Positions 1 through 6,172 of a stretch of DNA of 13,364 bases are shown piece after piece. Positions within the stretch are counted from its first letter, which is position 1. The number at the start of each line of letters is the position of its first letter. Source of the DNA: JAVZGQ01 sp039000685 (GTDB lineage Archaea > Aenigmatarchaeota > Aenigmatarchaeia > CG10238-14 > SCSR01); assembly GCA_039000685.1 (NCBI GenBank), contig JAWBNW010000017.1, positions 1-13,364 on the forward strand, given 5' to 3'. Below the pieces are notes generated by a model. It did no database searches. It saw nothing but the letters and a program-made list of their open reading frames with translations, and had not been told where the DNA came from. Position numbers and translations under genes: made by a program.

Positions 1-327
1 CCTGACTGGATTCCGCAAAGCGAGGAATCCAGCCGCGAAAGCGTGGGTTAGCGATACCTCGGTTGGCCTTAATGGCTGCCGGGGGTATCAGAAAAGCTAC
101 CTCGGGGATAATGGGCCCGTGGCCGGTGAAAGCCCACTGCTCGAAGGGGTTTTCATCCCAAAGATAGCGAGGCCTTGGTTCTGAACAAGAGCCCTTCGCG
201 CGGGTAAATTGACCCGGCGCGTTGGTGCGTCGATGTTGGCTCCCCCTCTCCTGGCCGTGCAGCAGCGGCCAAGGGTATAGGTGCCCACTAGTTAAAAGGG
301 GACGCTAGCTGAGTTCAGAACGTCGTG
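1..327 (+). rRNA. rrl: 23S ribosomal RNA, domain V part (5' exon, left-truncated by the window)
   Basis: This is large-subunit rRNA covering much of domain V, including peptidyl-transferase-centre strands. By eye it aligns with E. coli from about 2380 onward. Landmarks are the GAAAG loop near 37-41, the strand ending GGGGATAA at 104-111 (A2450/A2451), CGATG at 231-235 (around G2502-G2505), and helix 93 from 318. The segment at 248-274, with its GTGCAG hairpin, resembles the haloarchaeal version more than the bacterial one. The gene begins outside the window and resumes at 1053 after the intron. It has unusual features: an expanded helix 89 (about 112-230) and several substitutions at normally invariant sites. 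Its stems still pair, so I read it as functional. Numbering is from memory of the E. coli and Haloarcula sequences. Confidence 0.95.
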
Positions 328-371
328 ATCACATGCAGGTGTACATAGTATCCCGTCGAGTAGCAGTAAGA

Positions 372-380
372 TTTAAATAT
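372..380 (+). promoter_or_regulatory. TATA box of the intron-encoded endonuclease
   Basis: TTTAAATAT is centred 26 bases ahead of the ATG at 402, the spacing expected for an archaeal leaderless transcript. It lies inside the rRNA intron, so the endonuclease could be transcribed independently of the rRNA operon. Confidence 0.6.
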
Positions 381-401
381 AATTAAAACAAACATAAAAT
401 T

Positions 402-1046
402 ATGTCTACATTAAAAATTACAACAGACTTAGCATATCTATTAGGAGCGTTTAAGGACGGTGCAGTGTACAAGAATGAAAAAGAAGGAATATACAGAGTA
501 AGATTATATCAAAAATATAAGGAATGGCTAGTATACATACAACAAATATTTGAAAAAACATTTGGTAAAAAACTCTATTTAAGAAAAGATCCAAGAAAAG
601 AGTTATGGTATCTTGAGGTCAACAACAAAAAATTATATGAGACTTTAATAAGTTTACTTTCTAAACCCGTGCCATCTTCACTAAAAAACGCTTCGTTAGA
701 GATAAAACGATCATTCATACAAGGTGTTTTTGATGCTGAAGGAGGTATAATGAGAATAGAAAAATATGAAAATGACCCAGAAAAACTAAAGAAAAAACTA
801 AGTGATATAAGAATCAGGTTTGGTCAAGCAGACAGAAAACTTCTAGAATTCATAAAAAATACATTGGAAAAAATAGGGATAAGTTGCGGGCAAATATGTG
901 GACCGTTTTATAAAACGGAAACATCGAAAGGTTACTATGAACTTAATTCTTATGGCATTGATAATTTGAAAAAATTCAAATTACTAATCGGAAGTAGACA
1001 TCCCATCAAAATTGAGAGGATGTCAAAGATTGTACGCCTGCTGTGA
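402..1046 (+). CDS. LAGLIDADG homing endonuclease (intron-encoded)
   Basis: This 214-residue protein carries two LAGLIDADG motifs, as in single-chain (pseudo-dimeric) homing endonucleases. The first is LAYLLGAFKDG at residues 10-20, with D19 as the likely metal ligand; the loop is one residue shorter than in many relatives. The second is FIQGVFDAEGG at 105-115, with E113 in the catalytic position. The spacing and length suit a two-domain monomer that cuts the intronless 23S allele and so spreads the intron. The ATG at 402 lies 26 bases after the centre of a TATA-like box and has no ribosome binding site, so the message is probably leaderless and made separately from the rRNA. The stop codon (1044-1046) lies inside the intron's terminal stem. 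Both acidic residues are present, so activity is plausible; the exact target is inferred. Confidence 0.92.
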   Translation: MSTLKITTDLAYLLGAFKDGAVYKNEKEGIYRVRLYQKYKEWLVYIQQIFEKTFGKKLYLRKDPRKELWYLEVNNKKLYETLISLLSKPVPSSLKNASLEIKRSFIQGVFDAEGGIMRIEKYENDPEKLKKKLSDIRIRFGQADRKLLEFIKNTLEKIGISCGQICGPFYKTETSKGYYELNSYGIDNLKKFKLLIGSRHPIKIERMSKIVRLL

Positions 1047-1052
1047 CGATAA

Positions 1053-1380
1053 AGACAGTTCGGTCGCTATCTACAGGAGGTGCTGGTCGTCTGACCGGAA
1101 GGAAGGGTGAGTACGAAAGGAACGCCCTTCCGTGGCCTCTGGTCTACCGGTTGTGCTTGCATCGCCGGGCAGCCAAGCCATACGTGGATAAGAGCTGAAT
1201 GCATCTAAGCTCGAAACCACCCGGAAAAATAGACGACCAATCTTGCTGCTGGTGCGCAAGCATCGGTGGCAAGACGAAGGCCCCTGTAGACTACAGGCTT
1301 GATAGGGGAGAGGTGTAAGCCTCAAGCTTTCGAGCGAGAGGTGAGCCTGCTCCTACTAAAAGCCTGAGTTGTTAGGCCTT
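1053..1380 (+). rRNA. rrl: 23S ribosomal RNA, 3' exon (domain V end and domain VI)
   Basis: This is the continuation of the 23S gene after the intron. It completes helix 93 (GACAGTTCGG), then runs through the archaeal-type segment GCTATCTAC at 1065-1073 and the sarcin-ricin loop AGTACGAAAGGA at 1110-1121. The loop is closed by a stem of about nine pairs (GGAAGGGTG with CGCCCTTCC). The stretch AAGAGCTGAATGCATCTAAG at about 1189-1208 is also conserved. The 3' end is placed near 1380 because CACTAA-like CTACTAA at 1353-1359 lies about 20 bases before the mature end in known 23S genes; the exact end is uncertain. A 6-bp hairpin (1362-1367 with 1372-1377, one G-U) spans the end. No 5S rRNA or tRNA follows before the next gene. 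Confidence 0.95.
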
Positions 1381-1407
1381 GATAAGCTCCTTGATCTTGT
1401 GGTAGTG

Positions 1408-1428
1408 TGAAAAAATTTTTCTTCTTTG
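1408..1428. terminator. Candidate shared A/T-tract terminator between the 23S gene and a convergent gene
   Basis: A run of six A followed by five T and further pyrimidines lies between the plus-strand 23S end and the stop of the minus-strand gene at 1453. It reads as a T-tract on both strands, which suits archaeal intrinsic termination in either direction. There is no strong hairpin beside it. Confidence 0.4.
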
Positions 1429-1452
1429 AAAATGAACTAGAGATAGTAATTA

Positions 1453-1962
1453 TTATTGAACTTGAATCGGGGCCTGAAATTGTATTTCTAAAAACGGTTC
1501 AAACAGCTTATCTAAGTCAAGTTGCAGTGACATGATTTCTCTCCCCGCTTTTTTATTTTTTCTTACTTCAGGCGTATCTTTTATAAGCTCGTCATAACTT
1601 TCTTGCTTTGTGCGCATCATTAAAAAAACAGTTCCGTTTTTATTACAAGTCATTATAAATCTTATCTGCTCAAGTTCAGAACAAACACTGCCACATACAT
1701 AGAAGGCAACATATTTAGAAGATTTCAGCCTTCTAAATATAGCAGAGGTAGTAGTTTTTAAATTCTCTTCATTTTGCTCAATATCATATTTTTTAAGAAT
1801 ATGTTCTAAAACTTCGTAGAATTTTTCTTCAGTAGAGAAATATTTGGGAACTTGAATAGTTACTGCTCCACCAAAACCATAAGAATGAGTCACGACTTTG
1901 GTACCAAGTTCTATCGACTCTTCATCTGAAAGTAAATAAATACATTTATCCACTTTTTTCAT
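1453..1962 (-). CDS. Hypothetical protein (169 aa)
   Basis: I do not recognise this family. From the preferred ATG at 1962 the protein is 169 residues, soluble, with no signal peptide or membrane segment. It has a mixed alpha/beta look, with a central hydrophobic stretch around the two cysteines of the VCGSVC segment and a third in MTCN. A longer reading frame opens with TTG at 2001, but TTTAAATCC (1984-1993 region) is centred 26 bases before the ATG. That is the spacing of a leaderless archaeal promoter, so the extra 13 residues are probably promoter and not protein. It follows the ABC permease by about 50 bases on the same strand but seems to have its own promoter. It is convergent with the 23S rRNA gene. 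Confidence 0.7.
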   Translation of the reverse strand: MKKVDKCIYLLSDEESIELGTKVVTHSYGFGGAVTIQVPKYFSTEEKFYEVLEHILKKYDIEQNEENLKTTTSAIFRRLKSSKYVAFYVCGSVCSELEQIRFIMTCNKNGTVFLMMRTKQESYDELIKDTPEVRKNKKAGREIMSLQLDLDKLFEPFLEIQFQAPIQVQ

Positions 1963-1983
1963 ATTTAAAGTTTTGAAAGAAAA

Positions 1984-1993
1984 GGATTTAAAC
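1984..1993 (-). promoter_or_regulatory. TATA box for the hypothetical gene starting at 1962
   Basis: On the minus strand, GTTTAAATCC is preceded by purine-rich AGAAA, which could be a BRE. It is centred 26 bases before the ATG, which favours that ATG over an upstream TTG. Confidence 0.5.
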
Positions 1994-2011
1994 TTTCTCA
2001 AATTTCAATTT

Positions 2012-2755
2012 TTATTTTTGTCTGTTGAAGGCTATTCCACCAATCAAAATCGCAGCTAAAGAAAATCCTGAAAGAACAAGCAAATCAACGTGAAAAGGAA
2101 TGAAAGAAGTTTTAATCAAGATTTGCCTTAAAGCATCAACACCATAAGTTAATGGATCTAGAAGGGAAGCTGTTCTCAACCAGCTCGGCACTTGGTCCAA
2201 AGGGAAGAAAGCAGCACTCAAGAACATCAAAGGCATGATCAAAAAGTTCATTATCAATCCAAAACCTTCCATTGTTTCGAGAAAAGAGGCTATTATCAAG
2301 CCTATGCTCACAAGACCAAGAGAAATTAAAACCATGACAAAAACTGCTGAAAAGAATGTCGGGAAATCAAGGTTTATGCCGAAAAAGAAAGATAGGCATA
2401 AAATCAAAATTCCTTGAATCAAAGCTATTGTGCATCCACCTAAAGCTTTGCCTAAGAAGATTGAATTCCTACTGACAGGGGCCACCAAAATTTCTTTCAA
2501 GAATCCAAACTCCCTATCCCAAATTACAGAAATTCCTGTTGCGATAGAAATTCCAACCAGTGAAATTGCGACTATCCCAGGGAAGAGAAAAGTTTGGTAG
2601 CTAAGATCGCTAATTTTCACGAAACCAAAGCCACTTCCAAGAACCACGAGAAATAGAATTGGTTGAATGAAAGAACTCAAGACTCTAGATTTATCTCTTG
2701 TATATCTTCTTAGCTCTCTCCACCAAATCCAGTAAACTGCTTCAAGCTCTCTCAT
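2012..2755 (-). CDS. ABC-2 type exporter, permease subunit
   Basis: This 247-residue membrane protein has about six hydrophobic segments after a short basic, aromatic N-terminus (RELRRYTRDKSR). That is the layout of ABC-2/DrrB-like permeases, which pair with a separate ATPase to export drugs, lipids or polysaccharides. The motif GFLKEILVAPVSR near residues 82-95, between membrane segments, is typical: it is the coupling region read as F-K-E-x-x-x-A-P. Near the C-terminus, DPLTYGVDALRQ (about 199-210) is the family's conserved segment. The start codon overlaps the stop of the ATPase gene by 4 bases, so the two are translationally coupled. The substrate cannot be read from the sequence. Confidence 0.92.
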   Translation of the reverse strand: MRELEAVYWIWWRELRRYTRDKSRVLSSFIQPILFLVVLGSGFGFVKISDLSYQTFLFPGIVAISLVGISIATGISVIWDREFGFLKEILVAPVSRNSIFLGKALGGCTIALIQGILILCLSFFFGINLDFPTFFSAVFVMVLISLGLVSIGLIIASFLETMEGFGLIMNFLIMPLMFLSAAFFPLDQVPSWLRTASLLDPLTYGVDALRQILIKTSFIPFHVDLLVLSGFSLAAILIGGIAFNRQK

Positions 2756-3732
2756 AATCTCCTCCTTGCAAAAGTTTTGAAAGCTTCTTTCTCCGAAAGC
2801 CCATCATCTCTAATTTCTTTACCAGTGTAATGCAAGAAAACATCTTCCAGTGTTGGCTTTCTTATATTTATTGAATTGACTTTTATCCCTTCTTTTTCAG
2901 CAAAACTGAGAAGCTTAGGGGCAAACTTGTCGCCATCTTTAACTGTTATATGGATTTTTCCTCCAAGCATGTGAAAGTTCTTCACTTCTTCAAATTCTCT
3001 TATCTTCTCAAAATTCCCACCTTTTTCAACTTCAAGAGTTATCACATCCCCTTCTAAGCTCTTCTTTAAATTCTCAGGAGTGTCTAAGACTTTTATCTCT
3101 CCCCTATCAATAATTGCAACTCGGTTGCAAAGAAAATCAGCCTCTTCCATGTAGTGTGTTGTTAGAAGAATTGTTATGTTTTCTTTTTCTGCCAGTTTCT
3201 TTATGTAATCCCATATGTGCTCTCTTGTCTGCGGGTCTAAGCCTAAAGTTGGTTCGTCCAAAAATAAAACCTTTGGGTAGTGAATCAAACCTCTTGCTAT
3301 CTCAAGCCTTCTCTTCATTCCTCCTGAAAATTTTCTCACGATTTCGTGCTGTCTTTCAGCAAGACCAACAAGCTCTAAGACTTCATCTATCCTTTTCTTC
3401 CTCTCAGCTTTTGGCACACCATATAAGCCCGCGTGCATCTCCAAATTTTCCCTTGCAGTTAGTCTATCTTCAAGGCTAGGGTCTTGAAAAACTATTCCTA
3501 TTGATTTTCTAACTTGATCTTTTTCCTTGATAATGTCGAAGCCATTAACTTTTGCCGTTCCACTAGTTGGCTTCAAGATCGTGCAGAGCATTGAAATGAA
3601 AGTTGTCTTACCCGCACCATTCGGTCCTAACAAGCCGAAAATTTCACCTTGGTTGATTTGTATGCCCACATTGTTAACAGCTCTCAATCCGTTGAAGTCT
3701 TTTGTTAAGTTGAAAGTTTCAATTGCAAACAT
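2752..3732 (-). CDS. ABC-2 type exporter, ATP-binding subunit (DrrA-like)
   Basis: This is a complete ABC ATPase of 326 residues. It shows Walker A GPNGAGKTT (36-44), a Q-loop glutamine at 83, the signature FSGGMKRR (135-142), Walker B VLFLDEP with E160, and the switch histidine H193. After the nucleotide-binding domain comes a C-terminal region (about 215-326), ending with the PTLEDVFLHYTG motif common in DrrA/NatA-type exporters. It powers export through the permease encoded directly downstream (4-base overlap). A TATA-like element (3762-3774) lies about 36 bases before the ATG, and a weak GTGAG sits just ahead of the start, suggesting a leader of roughly 10 bases. The exporter class is clear; the cargo is unknown. 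Confidence 0.95.
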   Translation of the reverse strand: MFAIETFNLTKDFNGLRAVNNVGIQINQGEIFGLLGPNGAGKTTFISMLCTILKPTSGTAKVNGFDIIKEKDQVRKSIGIVFQDPSLEDRLTARENLEMHAGLYGVPKAERKKRIDEVLELVGLAERQHEIVRKFSGGMKRRLEIARGLIHYPKVLFLDEPTLGLDPQTREHIWDYIKKLAEKENITILLTTHYMEEADFLCNRVAIIDRGEIKVLDTPENLKKSLEGDVITLEVEKGGNFEKIREFEEVKNFHMLGGKIHITVKDGDKFAPKLLSFAEKEGIKVNSINIRKPTLEDVFLHYTGKEIRDDGLSEKEAFKTFARRRL

Positions 3733-3761
3733 TCTCTCACTTTCAATAGAAGTAGTCTTTT

Positions 3762-3774
3762 CTTAAATTTAAAA
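3762..3774 (-). promoter_or_regulatory. TATA-like promoter of the ABC exporter pair
   Basis: On the minus strand, TTTTAAATTTAAG is centred about 36 bases before the ATPase ATG. It lies in the short gap between the methyltransferase stop and the ATPase start. Confidence 0.45.
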
Positions 3775-3788
3775 CTATTTCAATTTTT

Positions 3789-4724
3789 TTAACTAGGTTT
3801 TTCAAGAATAAGGATATGAAAATCTTCTTTAGAAAACCATTCATAGTACGGTTTTAATTCGGATTTATAAAAATCATTAACATGTAGAAGTTCCTCTTCT
3901 GTCACGAATTCCATTGTTTCATTTGTTTCAAATAAAATTCCCCTCCTTTCCCCCATTTTCGTTTTCTCTAAAAAATCTCTGAGAAGCTCAAATTTTAGGC
4001 CCAAACCATATTTCTTACTCAATCTTTCAATTACGTCTTTATTCACTCTTGACATGTAGGTTCCCCTACTCTTACAAAAACATGGTTCCTTGAACGGGAG
4101 GTCTTCACCACAGAACCAATCAATAGCTATGAATAAACCATTTGGGGCAAGAATTCTGTTTGCTTCTGAAATTGTCCTGATAAGACCGGTTGGAATCAAT
4201 TGCTCCTTTTCCCCAACTTTCACGCACGCTTCTTCCAAATTTTTCAGAACATCTTCTCCAATCTGACCCAAGCTTTTCAGTGGCACATATCTTTCTACCC
4301 CATCAACCACTTTTATCTCTAATTCACCATTTGATCTTTTCATGAATTCTACTGGGCTATCATCAAGAACTTCTAGCGCAAGTACAAGATCTTGTGAACA
4401 ATCTCTCACAGAAAGATGGCCCATTTCATTTATCAGGGGATAAGCTAAGCCTTTAAGATAAGAAGCATTTCTTCTCGAGAAATCGACAACAAAATAATTT
4501 TCTATTTCCTTTAAATATTGAGTAAAATTTTTACAAAAAGTGCCATCTCCAGGACCAATTTCCAGTATGTTTATTTTGTTTCTATCCTTAAACCTTTCTT
4601 TGCAGTATTCACCCATAACAGAAGAAAAGAAAGAACTGCGAGACAAAGTCGAGAATAAATATATACCATCTTTATCGTATGTGGACCTATTTGCTCGAAT
4701 CATTTCAGTAGAGCAGGTCTTCAT
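3789..4724 (-). CDS. SAM-dependent methyltransferase-like protein
   Basis: This 311-residue protein has a Rossmann-type methyltransferase motif I, ILEIGPGDGTF (53-63). It is followed by an acidic strand end, FVVDFS (78-83), and a later LALEVLDD (115-122). The segment LALEVLDDSPVEF followed by EIKVVDG recalls MidA/NDUFAF7-type methyltransferases, where N/E-E-x-x-D-x-x-P-V is typical. A second core piece, EANRILAPNGLFIAIDWF (about 186-203), matches the post-motif III region. There is no signal peptide or membrane span. The target is unknown. Four cysteines cluster loosely in the 205-218 region (FCGEDLPFKEPCFC), possibly binding metal. A TATA-like element (4747-4757) is centred 28 bases before the ATG, so the transcript is likely leaderless even though the aIF5A gene is just upstream on the same strand. 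Confidence 0.75.
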   Translation of the reverse strand: MKTCSTEMIRANRSTYDKDGIYLFSTLSRSSFFSSVMGEYCKERFKDRNKINILEIGPGDGTFCKNFTQYLKEIENYFVVDFSRRNASYLKGLAYPLINEMGHLSVRDCSQDLVLALEVLDDSPVEFMKRSNGELEIKVVDGVERYVPLKSLGQIGEDVLKNLEEACVKVGEKEQLIPTGLIRTISEANRILAPNGLFIAIDWFCGEDLPFKEPCFCKSRGTYMSRVNKDVIERLSKKYGLGLKFELLRDFLEKTKMGERRGILFETNETMEFVTEEELLHVNDFYKSELKPYYEWFSKEDFHILILEKPS

Positions 4725-4746
4725 GAAAAATTAATCGAAGCTAAAA

Positions 4747-4757
4747 CATTAAAATTT
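4747..4757 (-). promoter_or_regulatory. TATA-like box for the methyltransferase-like gene
   Basis: On the minus strand, AAATTTTAATG is centred about 28 bases ahead of the ATG at 4724, consistent with a leaderless start. It lies in the 35-base gap after aIF5A. Confidence 0.45.
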
Positions 4758-4759
4758 AT

Positions 4760-5149
4760 TCATTTGAGTTCTTTCAAAGTCTTTATGCCAACAATTTCAA
4801 AATAATCCACTTCTTCCCCTTGTTTTATTTTTTCCCTTCTTTCTTCAGGAATCTCGAGCTCAAAAACTTCAAATGTTGATAAATCCATGAGCTGAGCCTT
4901 TTCACCAAGGATTGCAACAACTTGAGCCTTCTTCTTCTCCAGAATTGGAACTTCCACTGTTTCATCAGCTGGCTTCACTATGCTTCTCCTCTTGTTGTCC
5001 AAAAGGCCGATTGCTTCCACTCTAGCCTTGGCTGCACCGTGCTTGCCCGACTTGCTGACGTCAACCCTTTCCACTCTGCAAGGAGCATCGTCTATCAAAA
5101 CAAAGCCATTTGGCTTAAGATCTTTTATCGTTGCTGTGGTTTTTGCCAT
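4760..5149 (-). CDS. eif5A: Translation initiation factor aIF5A
   Basis: From the ATG at 5149 the protein is 129 residues, the usual archaeal size. Its N-terminal SH3-like domain bears the hypusination loop SKSGKHGAAKAR (32-43). K36 is the lysine converted to hypusine by deoxyhypusine synthase. The C-terminal OB-fold domain follows (about 70-129). The factor binds the ribosomal E site and rescues stalled peptide bonds such as those at polyproline. A GTG three codons upstream is in frame, but ATG is preferred because GTGAT (5154-5158), a match to the 16S anti-Shine-Dalgarno, sits five bases before it. The gene is transcribed away from the kinase gene at 5239. Confidence 0.97.
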   Translation of the reverse strand: MAKTTATIKDLKPNGFVLIDDAPCRVERVDVSKSGKHGAAKARVEAIGLLDNKRRSIVKPADETVEVPILEKKKAQVVAILGEKAQLMDLSTFEVFELEIPEERREKIKQGEEVDYFEIVGIKTLKELK

Positions 5150-5153
5150 CAAA

Positions 5154-5158
5154 ATCAC
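5154..5158 (-). promoter_or_regulatory. Ribosome binding site deciding the aIF5A start
   Basis: GTGAT on the minus strand is complementary to the archaeal 16S 3' end. It lies four to five bases before the ATG at 5149, and it overlaps the GTG that could be misread as the start. Confidence 0.55.
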
Positions 5159-5180
5159 TTCATAATAATTTGAACAAAGG

Positions 5181-5190
5181 AATATAAATT
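5181..5190 (-). promoter_or_regulatory. TATA box of aIF5A
   Basis: On the minus strand, AATTTATATT is centred about 36 bases before the ATG. This predicts a leader of about 10 bases, enough to hold the GTGAT ribosome binding site. Confidence 0.5.
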
Positions 5191-5198
5191 TCTATAAG

Positions 5199-5208
5199 GT
5201 TTAAAAAT
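5199..5208 (+). promoter_or_regulatory. TATA-like box for the LysZ-like kinase gene
   Basis: GTTTAAAAAT is centred about 35 bases before the ATG at 5239. It shares the 89-base divergent spacer with the aIF5A promoter. Confidence 0.4.
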
Positions 5209-5238
5209 GTGAAGTTCTAAAAATGGAATGAGAAAAAA

Positions 5239-6126
5239 ATGGAGTATTCGATATTAACGGTAAAAATTGGTGGTAGCTTAATTGGAGAAGAAGAGGGAGA
5301 GAGGTATATTTCTAACATAATAGAAGATATGAAGAAGATTTTGAGCTCGAAGGATTCTCCATATAATAAAATCTTGATTGTCCATGGTGGAGGGAAAAGC
5401 GTTGATGAAGAAATGAAGAAAAGAGGGCTGGAAATTAAGAAAATTTGTTCTCCCTCTGGTATAGAGAGCAGGTATACTTATCGAGAAGCAAGGGATGTTT
5501 ATGTAGATGTGATGAAGAAAATTAAGGATCATCTTGTTGAAAGAATGAAGGAAAGTGGTATTAGTGCGTATGGTATTGATCCTCAAGAATCACCTGTAAT
5601 TTGTGAAAGAAAGGAGTCAGTAGTGCATCTTGATGAAAAAACGAAGAAGAGAATGATCATTCATGATGATTACAGTGGAGAGATGATCACCAAGGATAAC
5701 ATAATAGTAAACATTAAAAACAAAATTTATGAACTCTTCGAAGAAAATGATGTGATTGTGGTACCACCTGTTGGAGTTTTTGAAGAAGAGGGGAAAAAAG
5801 TAGGTCTGAATGTTAATGGCGATAAGCTGGCTGCTTATTTGAGTGGTTGTGTTGGGTCTAAAGTAATAGTTGATTTGACTGATGTGGAAGGTGTTTATAA
5901 AGGTGGGAAAATAATTCCAGAGATAGCTTTCATCGGTGAAACGGACAGCTTAATAGATGATGAAGAAATAAGAGGTGGTATGAAGAGGAAAATTTTGGAA
6001 GGAAAGGAAGCTTTTGATAAATACAACCCACGACTGGAAAAATTCATTATCGCTAGTGGCAAAAAAGAGAACCCGATAACCTTGGCCCTAAATGGAGAAG
6101 GTTGTACTGTGATAAAGAGAGGTTAA
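5239..6126 (+). CDS. Amino-acid kinase, LysZ/ArgB-like ([LysW]-aminoadipate/glutamate kinase or acetylglutamate kinase family)
   Basis: This 295-residue protein has the full amino-acid kinase fold: KIGGSLI (9-15), the HGGG loop (49-52), LNVNGDKLAA (190-199), LTDVEGVY (213-220) and the ATP-side GGMKRK (246-251). The segment SPSGIESRYTYREARDVYV (71-89) closely resembles the substrate loop of LysZ, the kinase that phosphorylates aminoadipate or glutamate carried on LysW. That favours LysZ over classical acetylglutamate kinase. It would act in lysine or arginine synthesis. No LysW, LysX, LysY or arg gene is nearby, so its pathway role is unsupported by context. The protein is somewhat longer than usual, with charged inserts near 35-44 and 129-150. 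It has no obvious ribosome binding site. Confidence 0.85.
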   Translation: MEYSILTVKIGGSLIGEEEGERYISNIIEDMKKILSSKDSPYNKILIVHGGGKSVDEEMKKRGLEIKKICSPSGIESRYTYREARDVYVDVMKKIKDHLVERMKESGISAYGIDPQESPVICERKESVVHLDEKTKKRMIIHDDYSGEMITKDNIIVNIKNKIYELFEENDVIVVPPVGVFEEEGKKVGLNVNGDKLAAYLSGCVGSKVIVDLTDVEGVYKGGKIIPEIAFIGETDSLIDDEEIRGGMKRKILEGKEAFDKYNPRLEKFIIASGKKENPITLALNGEGCTVIKRG

Positions 6127-6144
6127 TTGAGCTGAAGATAAACA

Positions 6145-6156
6145 TAAATATTTTAA
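6145..6156 (+). promoter_or_regulatory. TATA box for the hypothetical gene at 6173
   Basis: TAAATATTTTAA is centred about 23 bases before the ATG at 6173. This suggests a leaderless transcript separate from the kinase gene, which ends 46 bases upstream. Confidence 0.5.
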
Positions 6157-6172
6157 TGGTCCACAATTTTTT

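Larger units (their letters stand above)
328..1052 (+). mobile_element. Archaeal bulge-helix-bulge-type intron in 23S rRNA (helix 93), homing-endonuclease carrying
   Basis: Joining 327 to 1053 restores the universally conserved helix 93 sequence GTCGTG|AGACAG, placing the intron after G2597 (E. coli numbering). The ends fold together: 329-333 pairs with 1042-1046, and 335-345 pairs with 1031-1041 (11 bp, one G-U), with one base bulged. Next to this, 322-325 can pair with 1047-1050 (4 bp, one G-U), leaving a 3-base bulge UGA at 326-328. Cutting after the second bulge base gives exactly this junction, and AA|A at 1051-1053 gives the other end. The 3' bulge is looser than the classic 3 bases (about 7 before GAAC 318-321 meets GUUC 1058-1061), so this is a relaxed motif. 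The archaeal tRNA-splicing endonuclease would be the expected processing enzyme. Nearly all of the intron is one endonuclease gene. Confidence 0.88.

Noticed and set aside
97..288. Minus-strand open frame inside the 23S rRNA
   Set aside because: It is antisense to conserved rRNA, has low-complexity arginine/proline composition and matches no family.
328..1052. Group I intron as the 23S insertion
   Set aside because: A group I intron should end in G and follow a U. The only junctions that restore helix 93 follow G327 or A328 and end in A. Only about 80 bases lie outside the endonuclease gene, too few for a group I core unless it overlaps the gene. The paired ends fit a bulge-helix-bulge-like motif better.
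1071..1325. Minus-strand open frame in the 23S 3' exon
   Set aside because: It is antisense to conserved domain VI, including the sarcin-ricin loop.
1381..1452. 5S rRNA or tRNA downstream of the 23S gene
   Set aside because: The gap is too short, and no cloverleaf, CCA or 5S core sequence is visible.
1963..2001. TTG-initiated extension of the 169-aa hypothetical protein
   Set aside because: The stretch contains TTTAAAT elements and a promoter spaced for the ATG at 1962; it is more likely promoter DNA.
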